64,000 nt of DNA, from assembly GCF_023518235.1 (NCBI RefSeq), contig NZ_CP090423.1, positions 2,901,001-2,965,000 on the forward strand. The letters run 5' to 3'. Below the pieces are notes generated by a model. That model was not told the origin of the DNA, made no database searches, and saw nothing but the letters and a program-made list of their open reading frames with translations. Every line of letters begins with the position of its first letter. Position 1 is the stretch's first letter. The DNA is from Stenotrophomonas maltophilia (GTDB lineage Bacteria > Pseudomonadota > Gammaproteobacteria > Xanthomonadales > Xanthomonadaceae). The position numbers and the translations under genes are program-made. Shown here one piece after another: positions 55,310-64,000 of this stretch.

Positions 55310-56002
55310 ATGTTCGTCTCCCTCCCGTCGCGCAAGAAGACGGCCCTGCGCTGGGCCACGCCCGTGCTTTTTGCGTCACTGTGGCTGGCGTTCCTGTGGT
55401 CGATCTCGCGCCCGGACGATGCCCGCAGCAGTCTCTGGCTGGACTGGGGCGCGCTGTCCACCGGCCTGACCCACCCGCTGGACTGGTGGGCGACCCTGCA
55501 GGACGGCAGCGTGCTGCGCCTGTTCACCGCCCTGTTCCTGCACGCGGACTGGTCGCACCTGCTGGGCAACCTGGTGTTCCTGTTGATCTTCGGCCTGCCG
55601 GCCGAACGCGTACTGGGGCCGTGGCGGTTGTTGCTGCTGTTCCTGGTCGGCGGCGCGGTGTCCAACCTGGTGGCGATCTACACCATGGGCAGCCCGGACC
55701 AGATCATCATCGGCGCCAGCGGCGCCGTCTCGGCGTTGATTGGCGCCTATCTGGCCCTGTTCCCGGGCGCTCGGCTGGGCGTGGTCATTCCGCTCGGCCT
55801 GTTCCTGGAGTTCGTGCGCGCCCCGGCCTACCTGTTGATCGGCGTGTGGGCCGCGCTGCAGGTGGTGTTTGCCCATATCGGCCCCAGCTTCGGCATGGTG
55901 GCCTGGTGGGCGCACATCGGCGGCTTCGTGTTCGGCGTGGTGTATGGGGTCTACGTGCGGGCAGCGATCGCCCGCCGGCTGCGCAAGCGGCACGGGTTCT
56001 GA
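55310..56002 (+). CDS. Rhomboid family intramembrane serine protease
   Basis: The 230-residue protein has six membrane helices with the rhomboid dyad: Ser in IIGASGAVSALIG near residue 136 and His in WWAHIGGFVFGVVYG near 203. The L1-loop and helix-2 motif HADWSHLLGNLVFL (His and Asn of the oxyanion hole) is also present. It cuts single-pass membrane proteins within the bilayer; substrates are unknown. It stands alone, divergent from fadL. Confidence 0.92.
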   Translation: MFVSLPSRKKTALRWATPVLFASLWLAFLWSISRPDDARSSLWLDWGALSTGLTHPLDWWATLQDGSVLRLFTALFLHADWSHLLGNLVFLLIFGLPAERVLGPWRLLLLFLVGGAVSNLVAIYTMGSPDQIIIGASGAVSALIGAYLALFPGARLGVVIPLGLFLEFVRAPAYLLIGVWAALQVVFAHIGPSFGMVAWWAHIGGFVFGVVYGVYVRAAIARRLRKRHGF

Positions 56003-56010
56003 CCGCCCCG

Positions 56011-56109
56011 GTAGTGCCGGCCGCTGGCCGTCTCCACGCTGACCCGCCCGTTCGTAGAGTCGAGCTTGCTCGGCTCGGGCCTCGTCCGCCGGGTATGGCC
56101 CGGCGCTAC
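56011..56109. repeat. Three SMAG-type palindromes
   Basis: Copies lie at 56011-56030 (GTAGTGCCGGCC...GGCCG), 56054-56075 (GTAGAGTCGAGC...CGGCT) and 56087-56109 (CGCCGGG...CGGCGCTAC, inverted). They fill the gap between the convergent rhomboid and ctpA genes. Confidence 0.8.
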
Positions 56110-56111
56110 CG

Positions 56112-57572
56112 TCAGGGCTTGGCCGGCGTCGGAACGGGCTTGGCTTCCGGCTTGGCTTCCGGCTTGGCTTCCGGCTTGGCTTCCGGCTTGGCTTCCGGCT
56201 TCGCCGCTGCGGCCTTTGCGGCCTTGGCCGCGTCCGCCTTGGCCGCTTCGGCCTTCAACCGCGCAGCCACCGAACCCGGGTTCTTCAGTTCGGCCAGCGC
56301 GTCGTTGATCGGACCATCGCCCGGCAGCACCGCGCCGGCGCGATAGCCCTCGGTGCCTTCGTCGTCACCGCGCAGGTGGCCCGGCAGGGTCGCTTCGCTG
56401 TAGTCGCTGAGGCTGGCCGGCAACGCATCGTCGGCTGGCGTGGCGGCCGGCTTCAATTCAACATCCGGCACGATGCCGGTAGCCTGGATCGACTTGCCGC
56501 TCGGCGTGTAATAACGCGCCGTGGTCAACTTCACCGAATCCCCGTTGTCCAGCGGCAGCACGGTCTGCACCGAGCCCTTGCCGAAGGTGCGGCTGCCAAC
56601 CACGCGCGCGCGCTTGTTGTCGCGCAGCGCGCCGGCCAGCACTTCCGAGGCACTGGCCGAACCCGCATCGGCCAGCACCACCACCGGTGCGCCCTTCAAC
56701 AGGTCGCCCGGGGTCGCATCGAAGCGCGCATCGCTGATGCTGATACGACCACGGGTGCTGACAATGTTGCCCTTCTCGAGCAGATCGTCGGCCACCTGCA
56801 CGGCGGCAGTCAGCAGCCCGCCCGGGTTGCTGCGCAGATCGAGCACCAGGCCCTTGAGCTGGCCACCGGACTGCTTCTGCAACTGCTGCACGTGCTTCTG
56901 GAAATCCGAGCCGGTGTCAGCCTGGAAGGTGCTCAGGCGGATGTAGCCATAGCCCGGTTCCAGCAGGCGGCTGCGCACGCTGGTCACGCGGATGGTCTGG
57001 CGGGTCAGGCTGACATCGAACGGTTTGGGCTTGCCATCGCGCACGATGGTCAGCACCACCTTGCTGCCGGCCGGGCCGCGCAGCGGTTCACTGGCATCGA
57101 TGGCGCTGATCGGCTTGCCGTCGATGGCGATGATCAGGTCGCCGGCAAGAATGCCGGCCTTGGCCGCCGGCGTGTCGTCGATCGGCGAGATCACCTTCAT
57201 GCTGGCGTTGTCCGGCTGCTGCTGCAGCTCCACGCCAATGCCTTCATAGGCGCCGTTGGCCTGCTCGTCGAAGGCCTGCGCATCTTCCTTGTTGAAATAG
57301 GTGCTGTGCGGATCGAGGTCGAGCAGCAGGCCGCGCACCGCCGACTGCATCAGTTTCTTGTCATCGACCGGATCGACATAGGCCGCGCGCACGGCGTTGT
57401 ACACAGCCACGAAGCGGCGGATCTCTTCCAGCGGCACCTTCGAGGTCACCGCCTCCTCGCTGTTCGCCGCCTGCCCACTGGTTTCCTGGGCTGGGGCGGG
57501 CGCGGTCTGCTGCGCCCAGGACAGCGCCGGCAACAGGGCCAGCAAAAGGGTGGCGGTACGGGCTGCGCGCAT
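56112..57572 (-). CDS. ctpA: Carboxyl-terminal processing protease (S41)
   Basis: The 486-residue periplasmic protease degrades or trims C-termini of envelope proteins, including murein hydrolases in some species. It has a signal peptide (ending in LSWAQQ) and a PDZ domain (about 105-190; PAAKAGILAGDLIIAIDG). The S41 core has VVLADAGSASASEVLAGAL (catalytic Ser) and GSRTFGKGSVQTVLPL (Lys). The C-terminus carries an Ala/Lys tail with the tetrapeptide KPEA encoded by a 12-base tandem repeat. The neighbour upstream is envC, a murein hydrolase activator, which is a functional link seen in several bacteria. Confidence 0.94.
   Translation of the reverse strand: MRAARTATLLLALLPALSWAQQTAPAPAQETSGQAANSEEAVTSKVPLEEIRRFVAVYNAVRAAYVDPVDDKKLMQSAVRGLLLDLDPHSTYFNKEDAQAFDEQANGAYEGIGVELQQQPDNASMKVISPIDDTPAAKAGILAGDLIIAIDGKPISAIDASEPLRGPAGSKVVLTIVRDGKPKPFDVSLTRQTIRVTSVRSRLLEPGYGYIRLSTFQADTGSDFQKHVQQLQKQSGGQLKGLVLDLRSNPGGLLTAAVQVADDLLEKGNIVSTRGRISISDARFDATPGDLLKGAPVVVLADAGSASASEVLAGALRDNKRARVVGSRTFGKGSVQTVLPLDNGDSVKLTTARYYTPSGKSIQATGIVPDVELKPAATPADDALPASLSDYSEATLPGHLRGDDEGTEGYRAGAVLPGDGPINDALAELKNPGSVAARLKAEAAKADAAKAAKAAAAKPEAKPEAKPEAKPEAKPEAKPVPTPAKP
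56142..56201. repeat. Five exact 12-base tandem repeats in the 3' end of ctpA
   Basis: The unit GGCTTCCGGCTT is repeated five times without change, encoding (KPEA)5 in the C-terminal tail. Copy-number slippage would change tail length by four residues without a frameshift. Confidence 0.95.
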
Positions 57573-57680
57573 GGATCACTCCTGTCGACGGTGGCATCGT
57601 GCCCAAGGCACATGCCGCGATTATGCGCGAAGCACAGCTAAATTCCCGTTGAATCCGCGGCGCTGGCAGCGAGGCCAGGT

Positions 57681-58979
57681 TCAGCGCCGCTGCAGCCAGC
57701 TGTCCGGGTTGACCGGCTGCCCGCCGCGACGCAGCTCGAAGTAGAGCGCCGTGACGCCCTGCCCGCCGGAATTGCCCACCTTGGCCACGGCATCGCCGCG
57801 GCTGACCCGGGCCCCGGCATCCTTCAGCAGCGTGTCGTTGTGCGCGTACAGGCTCATGTAGCCATTGCCGTGGTCAACGATCAGGATCATGCCGTAGCCG
57901 GTCATCCAGTCGGAGAACACCACGGTGCCATCGGCCACCGCCGTGACGGTGCTGCCGGCCGGTGCCCCGATCAGCACACCGCTGCTGGTACGGCCATCGG
58001 GCAGCTTGCCACCGTAGCGGGCCAACAGATTGCCCGACAGCGGCCAGCCCAGGCCCCCGACCTTCGGCGCCGGGGCCGAAGCCACCGCAGGCGGCACCTT
58101 GGTCGGCGGTGGTGGACGCCCTTCCGCCTTCGCCTGCCGCGCGGCCTTCTCGGCAGCCGCCTTCTCCGCTGCCGCGCGACGGGCCGCAGCACGGCGTTCG
58201 GCTTCTGCGCGGGCCGCAGCGGCACGCAGATTGGCCAGCAACGTTTCCAGCGCCTTGGCATCCTGGCCCAGCGCCTGTTCCTTCTCGCGCCGGTCCTTGA
58301 AGCGCTCGTCCAGCGAGGCCACGGTCTGCGCGCGATCGCGACGATCGGCCGCCAGCGTCGCCGCCTGCTGCTTCTGGTCGCGCTGGGTGCTCTGCAGTTT
58401 CTGCTGGTGCTCGGCAATCTGCGTCTGCAGCCCTTCCAGTTCCTTCAGGTCGGCGGTCAGCGTGGTGATGCGCTGCGCCCGCTCGCGCTGCAGATAGCGG
58501 TGATAGGCCAGCGCACGGTTGGCATCGGCCACGGTGTCCTGTGACAGCAACAGCTTCAGCGGTGCATGGCTGCCCAGCTGGTAGGCCGCACGCAGCAGGC
58601 CGGCCAGCTCGCGATGCTGCTGGGCCAGATTGGCCTGCAGGCTGCTGCGGCGGCGCTCGGCCTCAACCAGTGCCTGGTTCTGCTCGCGCAGTGCCGTTTC
58701 GGTCTGTGCCAGTGCCCGGCCACTGCGCGCCACCTTCTCGTCGGCCTCGCGCAGTTGCCGCGACGCCTGCCCACGCTGCCCTTCGATCTGCCGCCGTTCC
58801 TGCGCGACATCCTTCAGCTCGTTGCGCAGCTTCTGCAGCTTGCGCTCGGTCTCACGGGTGGTCTGTGCGGCACCGGGAAGCGGCACGGCCAGCATCAGGG
58901 CCAGCCCCAACAGCAGCCAGCGCCCGCCACGTGCCGCGGCGATGTGAGGTTGGCGTGATGGGAAGACGTTGTCGCGCAA
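57681..58979 (-). CDS. envC: Murein hydrolase activator (EnvC family)
   Basis: EnvC activates the amidases that split septal murein during division. The 432-residue product has an export signal (to about residue 37, ending in GAAQ) and a long coiled coil (about 40-265). A degenerate LytM domain follows (about 300-430): SGVLIGAPAGSTVTAVADGTVVFSDWMTGYG and ALYFELRRGGQPVNP replace the zinc ligands, as expected for an activator without peptidase activity. The start codon appears to be TTG at 58979. ctpA lies 108 bases downstream on the same strand. Confidence 0.93.
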   Translation of the reverse strand: MRDNVFPSRQPHIAAARGGRWLLLGLALMLAVPLPGAAQTTRETERKLQKLRNELKDVAQERRQIEGQRGQASRQLREADEKVARSGRALAQTETALREQNQALVEAERRRSSLQANLAQQHRELAGLLRAAYQLGSHAPLKLLLSQDTVADANRALAYHRYLQRERAQRITTLTADLKELEGLQTQIAEHQQKLQSTQRDQKQQAATLAADRRDRAQTVASLDERFKDRREKEQALGQDAKALETLLANLRAAAARAEAERRAAARRAAAEKAAAEKAARQAKAEGRPPPPTKVPPAVASAPAPKVGGLGWPLSGNLLARYGGKLPDGRTSSGVLIGAPAGSTVTAVADGTVVFSDWMTGYGMILIVDHGNGYMSLYAHNDTLLKDAGARVSRGDAVAKVGNSGGQGVTALYFELRRGGQPVNPDSWLQRR

Positions 58980-59074
58980 GGGCTTTCCAGTGACTTCAGG
59001 CAGTTGCAGGGGGTACTGGGGAATGGTGACATCTCCGCACGCGGCCTGCCAGCCGCACTTCCATCGAGGGCGCC

Positions 59075-59737
59075 ATGAACACTCTTTCCATTCCGTTGCT
59101 GTTGGGCGTATTGCTGGTCGCCGCGCCGGTGGCGGCGCAGGACAACATCAGCAAGGTCAACGGCAGCATCAGCGTCGAACCCGGCCAGCGCTACGGCAAG
59201 CTGGACACCGTCAACGGCGGCATCCGGGTCGGCGAAGGCGTCGAGACCGGCAGCATTGACACCGTCAACGGCGGGGTGAAGGTCGCCGACCGCGCCCGCA
59301 CCGGCAAGATCGAGACCGTCAACGGCGGCGTGCGGCTGGGCCGTGAGGTGATCGCCAACGGCAGTGTCAGCACCGTCAACGGCAGCATCTTCGCCGACCG
59401 CGGCAGCCAGATCGAAGGCGGTGTCGAGACCGTCAACGGCGGTATCGGCCTGGTCGAGAGCCGCATCGGCAAGGACGTGGAGACCGTCAACGGTGACATC
59501 ACCGTCGGCATCGGCTCACAGGTCAACGGCGGTGTGCATGTGCGCAAGCCGAACTTCAGCGTCTCGCTGACCGCCAGCCGCAAGCCGCGCGTGATTGTCG
59601 GCCCCAATGCCGTGGTCAACGGTCCCCTGCAGTTCGAGCGTGATGTGGTGCTGTACGTACACCGCACCGCACGGATCGGGCCGGTCACCGGCGCCGAACC
59701 GATCCCGTTCGACACCGAAACCGCCCCGGCGGACTGA
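59075..59737 (+). CDS. Exported VNG-repeat beta-helix protein
   Basis: The 220-residue product has a signal peptide (ending in VAAQD). At least seven tandem repeats of about 18-19 residues follow, each with the core TVNGGI. The VNG tripeptide recurs at residues 28, 46, 64, 82, 101, 120 and 138, with further copies near 151 and 181. Spacing and composition suggest a right-handed beta-helix or beta-solenoid like bactofilin or the DUF4097/polymer-forming type. It is divergent from envC. It probably is an envelope scaffold, but the function is unknown. Confidence 0.8.
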   Translation: MNTLSIPLLLGVLLVAAPVAAQDNISKVNGSISVEPGQRYGKLDTVNGGIRVGEGVETGSIDTVNGGVKVADRARTGKIETVNGGVRLGREVIANGSVSTVNGSIFADRGSQIEGGVETVNGGIGLVESRIGKDVETVNGDITVGIGSQVNGGVHVRKPNFSVSLTASRKPRVIVGPNAVVNGPLQFERDVVLYVHRTARIGPVTGAEPIPFDTETAPAD

Positions 59738-59824
59738 GCGCACCGGCCCTCCCAGGTTCGGTGATACTCGCTGACACCGGTCGCGCAAGGCGTGCGGCCG
59801 CCCTTTGTTTCCCAGGAATCGACG

Positions 59825-61540
59825 ATGCCCCGCAAACTCCTCCTGTGCCTGGCCGCTGCGGCCGCGCTCAGTGCCTGCAAAGGCGAAGACACTCCGGCAC
59901 CTGCGCCGGCCACCGACGCCGCTGCCACCACCACCACGCCGACGGCCCATTCGTTCTCGCCGGAGATCAACGCCGGCGACTTCGCCGAGATGGTCAAGAC
60001 CCTGGCCTCGGATGAGTTCGAGGGCCGCTCGCCGGGCAGCAAGGGCGAGGAACTGACGGTCAATTACATCCGCGACCAGATGCAGCGCATCGGCCTGCAG
60101 CCCGGCAACGGCGACAGCTGGTTCCAGGATGTCCCGATGACCGAGACCACGGCCGATGCCTCGACCGTGCTGAAGATCACCCAGGGTGGCAAGACCACCG
60201 AGCTGAAGTTCGGCACCGACATGGTGGTCGGCACCCGCACCGGCCAGGCCGAAGTCAAGGTCGACGCCAGTGACCTGGTGTTCGTCGGCTATGGCGTCGA
60301 CGCGCCGGAACAGAAGTGGAACGACTACGCCGGCCAGGACTGGAAGGGCAAGACGGTGGTCATGTTCGTCAACGACCCGGGCTTCCACGTCGATGACGCC
60401 AAGCTGTTCGACGGCAAGCGCATGACCTACTACGGGCGCTGGACCTACAAGTTCGAGGAAGCCGCGCGCAAGGGTGCTGCCGCCGCACTGATCGTGCACG
60501 ACACTGCCGGCGCGTCCTATGGCTGGGACGTGGTGAAGAATTCCTGGGCCGGCCCGCAGTACGACCTGCCGGCCAAGGACGATCCGGATGCGCGCATCCC
60601 GGTGCAGGGCTGGCTGAGTGCCGACGCGGCCAAGGCGCTGTTTGCCGGTGCAGGCCTGGACCTGGCGCAGGCCTACAAGGACGCCAGCAAGCGTGGCTTC
60701 AAGCCGGTGCCGCTGAAGGCTACCGCTGCGGTTGATCTGAAGAGCCAGATTGCACAGAAGCAGTCGCGCAACGTGGTGGGCGTGCTGCCGGGCAGCAAGC
60801 GCGCCGATGAGGCCGTGCTGTACATGGCCCATTGGGATCACCTGGGCAAGCACGAGGGTGAGACCGGCGACAACATCTACAACGGCGCCGTCGACAATGC
60901 GACCGGCGTGGCCGGCATTCTCGAGGTGGCCGAGGCCATGGCCCACCAGGATCCGAAGCCGGAGCGTTCGGTGGTGTTCCTGGCCGTGACCCTGGAAGAG
61001 TCGGGCCTGCTGGGTTCGAAGTACTACGTCGCCCACCCGACCTTCCCGCTGGACAAGATTGCCGGCGTGATCAACATCGATGCGATGTCGGTGGCCGGCC
61101 GTGCCAAGGACGTGACGGTGACCGGTTTCGGCAGCTCGGAGCTGGAAGACATCCTCAAGCCGCTGGCCGCCGCACAGGACCGCACCCTGCACGGCGAGAC
61201 CTCGGTGCAGAGCGGCTTCTACTTCCGTTCGGACCACTTCAACTTCGCCAAGGCCGGCGTGCCGGCGCTGTACGCCGATGGTGGCGAAGACCTGCGCGAG
61301 GGTGGCGTGGAGGCAGGTCGCAAGGCTGCTGCCGATTACGGTGCCAACCGTTACCACGGCCCGAAGGATGAGTTCGACGCTGCCACCTGGAAGCTGGACG
61401 GCACCGTGGAAGACCTGCAGCTGATGTATGGCGTCGGCAAGGAGCTGGCCGGCGGCGATCGTTGGCCGAACTGGTACGAGGGCAACCCGTTCAAGGCGGC
61501 CCGCGACGCCATGATGAAAGACAAGACCGCAGCCCCGTAG
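59825..61540 (+). CDS. M28 family zinc metallopeptidase, putative lipoprotein
   Basis: The 571-residue product has a lipobox ALSAC (Cys18) and a Thr-rich spacer. A protease-associated insert follows (about 100-250), then the M28 aminopeptidase domain with zinc ligands in MAHWDHLG (His), NGAVDNATGVAG (bridging Asp), LEESGLLGSKYY (catalytic Glu and Glu/Asp), INIDAMS (Asp) and RSDHFNFAKAG (His). It should remove N-terminal amino acids from peptides at the envelope. I take ATG 59825 over the upstream open frame. Its stop codon TAG is the first TAG of a SMAG repeat. Confidence 0.92.
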   Translation: MPRKLLLCLAAAAALSACKGEDTPAPAPATDAAATTTTPTAHSFSPEINAGDFAEMVKTLASDEFEGRSPGSKGEELTVNYIRDQMQRIGLQPGNGDSWFQDVPMTETTADASTVLKITQGGKTTELKFGTDMVVGTRTGQAEVKVDASDLVFVGYGVDAPEQKWNDYAGQDWKGKTVVMFVNDPGFHVDDAKLFDGKRMTYYGRWTYKFEEAARKGAAAALIVHDTAGASYGWDVVKNSWAGPQYDLPAKDDPDARIPVQGWLSADAAKALFAGAGLDLAQAYKDASKRGFKPVPLKATAAVDLKSQIAQKQSRNVVGVLPGSKRADEAVLYMAHWDHLGKHEGETGDNIYNGAVDNATGVAGILEVAEAMAHQDPKPERSVVFLAVTLEESGLLGSKYYVAHPTFPLDKIAGVINIDAMSVAGRAKDVTVTGFGSSELEDILKPLAAAQDRTLHGETSVQSGFYFRSDHFNFAKAGVPALYADGGEDLREGGVEAGRKAAADYGANRYHGPKDEFDAATWKLDGTVEDLQLMYGVGKELAGGDRWPNWYEGNPFKAARDAMMKDKTAAP

Positions 61541-61758
61541 CGTCGAGCTTGCTCGACTGAACGTGGTTCAAGTCCAGGCGGCGCCCCACGGGGCGCCGCT
61601 TCTTTTTTGCGCGCTCCGCCATGGGAGGGTGCCAACCTTGGTTGGCACCTTTTTCCATCCACGCATGGCGTGGATCTACCGACAACCACTGCCGGCTGCA
61701 TTGCATGGCCCCATCACCGGTATCGCCTCACGGGTTGTGCCGGCCGCTGGCCGGCAAC
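61537..61758. repeat. Four SMAG-type palindromes after the M28 peptidase gene
   Basis: Copies: GTAGCGTCGAGC...CTCGACT (61537-61558; its TAG is the peptidase stop), GTGCCAACC...GGTTGGCAC (61629-61649), ATCCACGC...GTGGATCTAC (61657-61679) and TGCCGGCC...GGCCGGCA (61738-61756). With a terminator they fill the 281-base gap before the rRNA operon's 3' end. Confidence 0.8.
61578..61609 (+). terminator. Intrinsic terminator of the M28 peptidase gene
   Basis: The stem GCGGCGCCCC-ACG-GGGCGCCGC (61578-61599) is followed by TTCTTTTTTG. Confidence 0.88.
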
Positions 61759-61779
61759 CACGATCGTTCCTGCGCACAA

Positions 61780-61812
61780 AGAAAAACCCCGCTGCATGAG
61801 CAGCGGGGTTTT
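61780..61812 (-). terminator. Terminator after the distal 5S gene
   Basis: On the minus strand AACCCCGCTGC-TCAT-GCAGCGGGGTT is followed by TTTCTTTG, ten bases after the end of the 5S gene. It ends the rRNA operon. Confidence 0.9.
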
Positions 61813-61821
61813 GGGTGTAGA

Positions 61822-61938
61822 CCCTGGCGATGACCTACTCTCGCATGGCTTGAGCCACACTACCATCGGCGCAGCTGCGTTTCACTTCCGAGTTCGGGAT
61901 GGGATCGGGTGGTTCCACAGCGCTAATTTCACCAGGGA
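61822..61938 (-). rRNA. rrf: 5S ribosomal RNA, distal copy
   Basis: The 117 bases fold as 5S: the ends CCCTGG/CCAGGG pair, and the interior has CCCGATCCCATCCCGAACTC on the minus strand, diagnostic of 5S. It is identical base for base to the copy at 62070-62186 and separated from it by 131 bases that include a terminator. Confidence 0.93.
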
Positions 61939-62025
61939 GACGGTTGCAGCAGCGCTTGCAGCGCCAGCTCGCGATCTTGCCCTTGGGGCGGAAGGTACCC
62001 GGAAAAGCAGTGCCTTCACTTAATA

Positions 62026-62060
62026 AGAAAAAACCCCGCTGCATGTGCAGCGGGGTTTTT
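62026..62060 (-). terminator. Terminator between the two 5S genes
   Basis: The same hairpin type as at 61780 (AACCCCGCTGC/GCAGCGGGGTT) with a TTTTTTCTT tail lies ten bases after the first 5S. It implies the distal 5S is transcribed by read-through or from its own promoter in the 131-base spacer, where I see no strong promoter. Confidence 0.88.
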
Positions 62061-62069
62061 GGGTATAAA

Positions 62070-62186
62070 CCCTGGCGATGACCTACTCTCGCATGGCTTG
62101 AGCCACACTACCATCGGCGCAGCTGCGTTTCACTTCCGAGTTCGGGATGGGATCGGGTGGTTCCACAGCGCTAATTTCACCAGGGA
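62070..62186 (-). rRNA. rrf: 5S ribosomal RNA, proximal copy
   Basis: This 5S gene directly follows 23S in the minus-strand rRNA operon, with a spacer of about 125 bases that contains no tRNA. The sequence is identical to the second copy at 61822-61938. Confidence 0.95.
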
Positions 62187-62310
62187 GGCTTTTGGAGAGT
62201 CGCCCTCGTCCCGATGGGACAAGGCGCCAGCCTCGCATAGTTCTTGTGACGTAGCGTGCACTTGGATGCTCTTACGACGCTGTCGTAAAGCCAAGGCAAC
62301 TTGAGGTTAT

Positions 62311-64000
<1,690 letters not shown>

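Overview
The window looks like a chromosomal segment of a Stenotrophomonas (S. maltophilia complex) or a very close xanthomonad. It is GC-rich, its housekeeping genes are Xanthomonadaceae-like, and it is littered with about 40 copies of a short palindrome that starts or ends with GTAG. These match the SMAG (Stenotrophomonas maltophilia GTAG) repeats, which are characteristic of that species. All assignments come from reading the sequence; no database search was run.

Layout. 0-5.3 kb: small exported proteins, a VUT/queuosine-precursor-type transporter and glnE. 5.3-11.3 kb: a possible small RNA, a succinate/acetate CoA-transferase, an HglS/YdcJ-type 2-oxoadipate dioxygenase, a HAD hydrolase and an EF-hand protein. 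11.4-24.2 kb: a peptidoglycan-peptide locus. A leftward arm encodes an exported transglutaminase-like protein, a TonB-dependent receptor, a serine hydrolase and an exported D-Ala-D-Ala dipeptidase. A divergent rightward arm encodes an NlpC/P60 endopeptidase and an L-Ala-D/L-Glu epimerase, followed by a MurR/RpiR regulator, an L,D-transpeptidase-fold protein and an amino-acid permease. A GGAA-N6-TTCC operator lies between the arms. I infer that this is a regulated system for taking up and breaking down murein peptides, and it is the most interesting part of the window.

24.2-31.3 kb: a YiaA-like protein, a PQQ sugar dehydrogenase, a GH3 beta-glucosidase with a LacI-type operator, an MscS-family channel and folB. 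31.3-39.8 kb: a candidate small RNA, an Abi/HEPN-like gene, tsaD, and the rpsU-yqeY-...-yihY-dnaG macromolecular-synthesis region. 39.8-49.4 kb: a ChaN-like protein and a leftward cytochrome c oxidase and haem A cluster (coxB, ctaD, small assembly protein, ctaG, ctaE, SURF1, a SCO-like protein, ctaA, cyoE). 49.6-61.5 kb: a short putA, pnuC, fadL, a rhomboid protease, ctpA, envC, a VNG-repeat protein and an M28 peptidase. 61.8-64 kb: the 3' end of an rRNA operon on the minus strand, with two identical tandem 5S genes and the 3' part of 23S, which runs off the window.

SMAG palindromes sit at most gene ends. In four genes the stop codon is the TAG of the repeat itself, and in one small cytochrome oxidase gene a repeat pair is translated.
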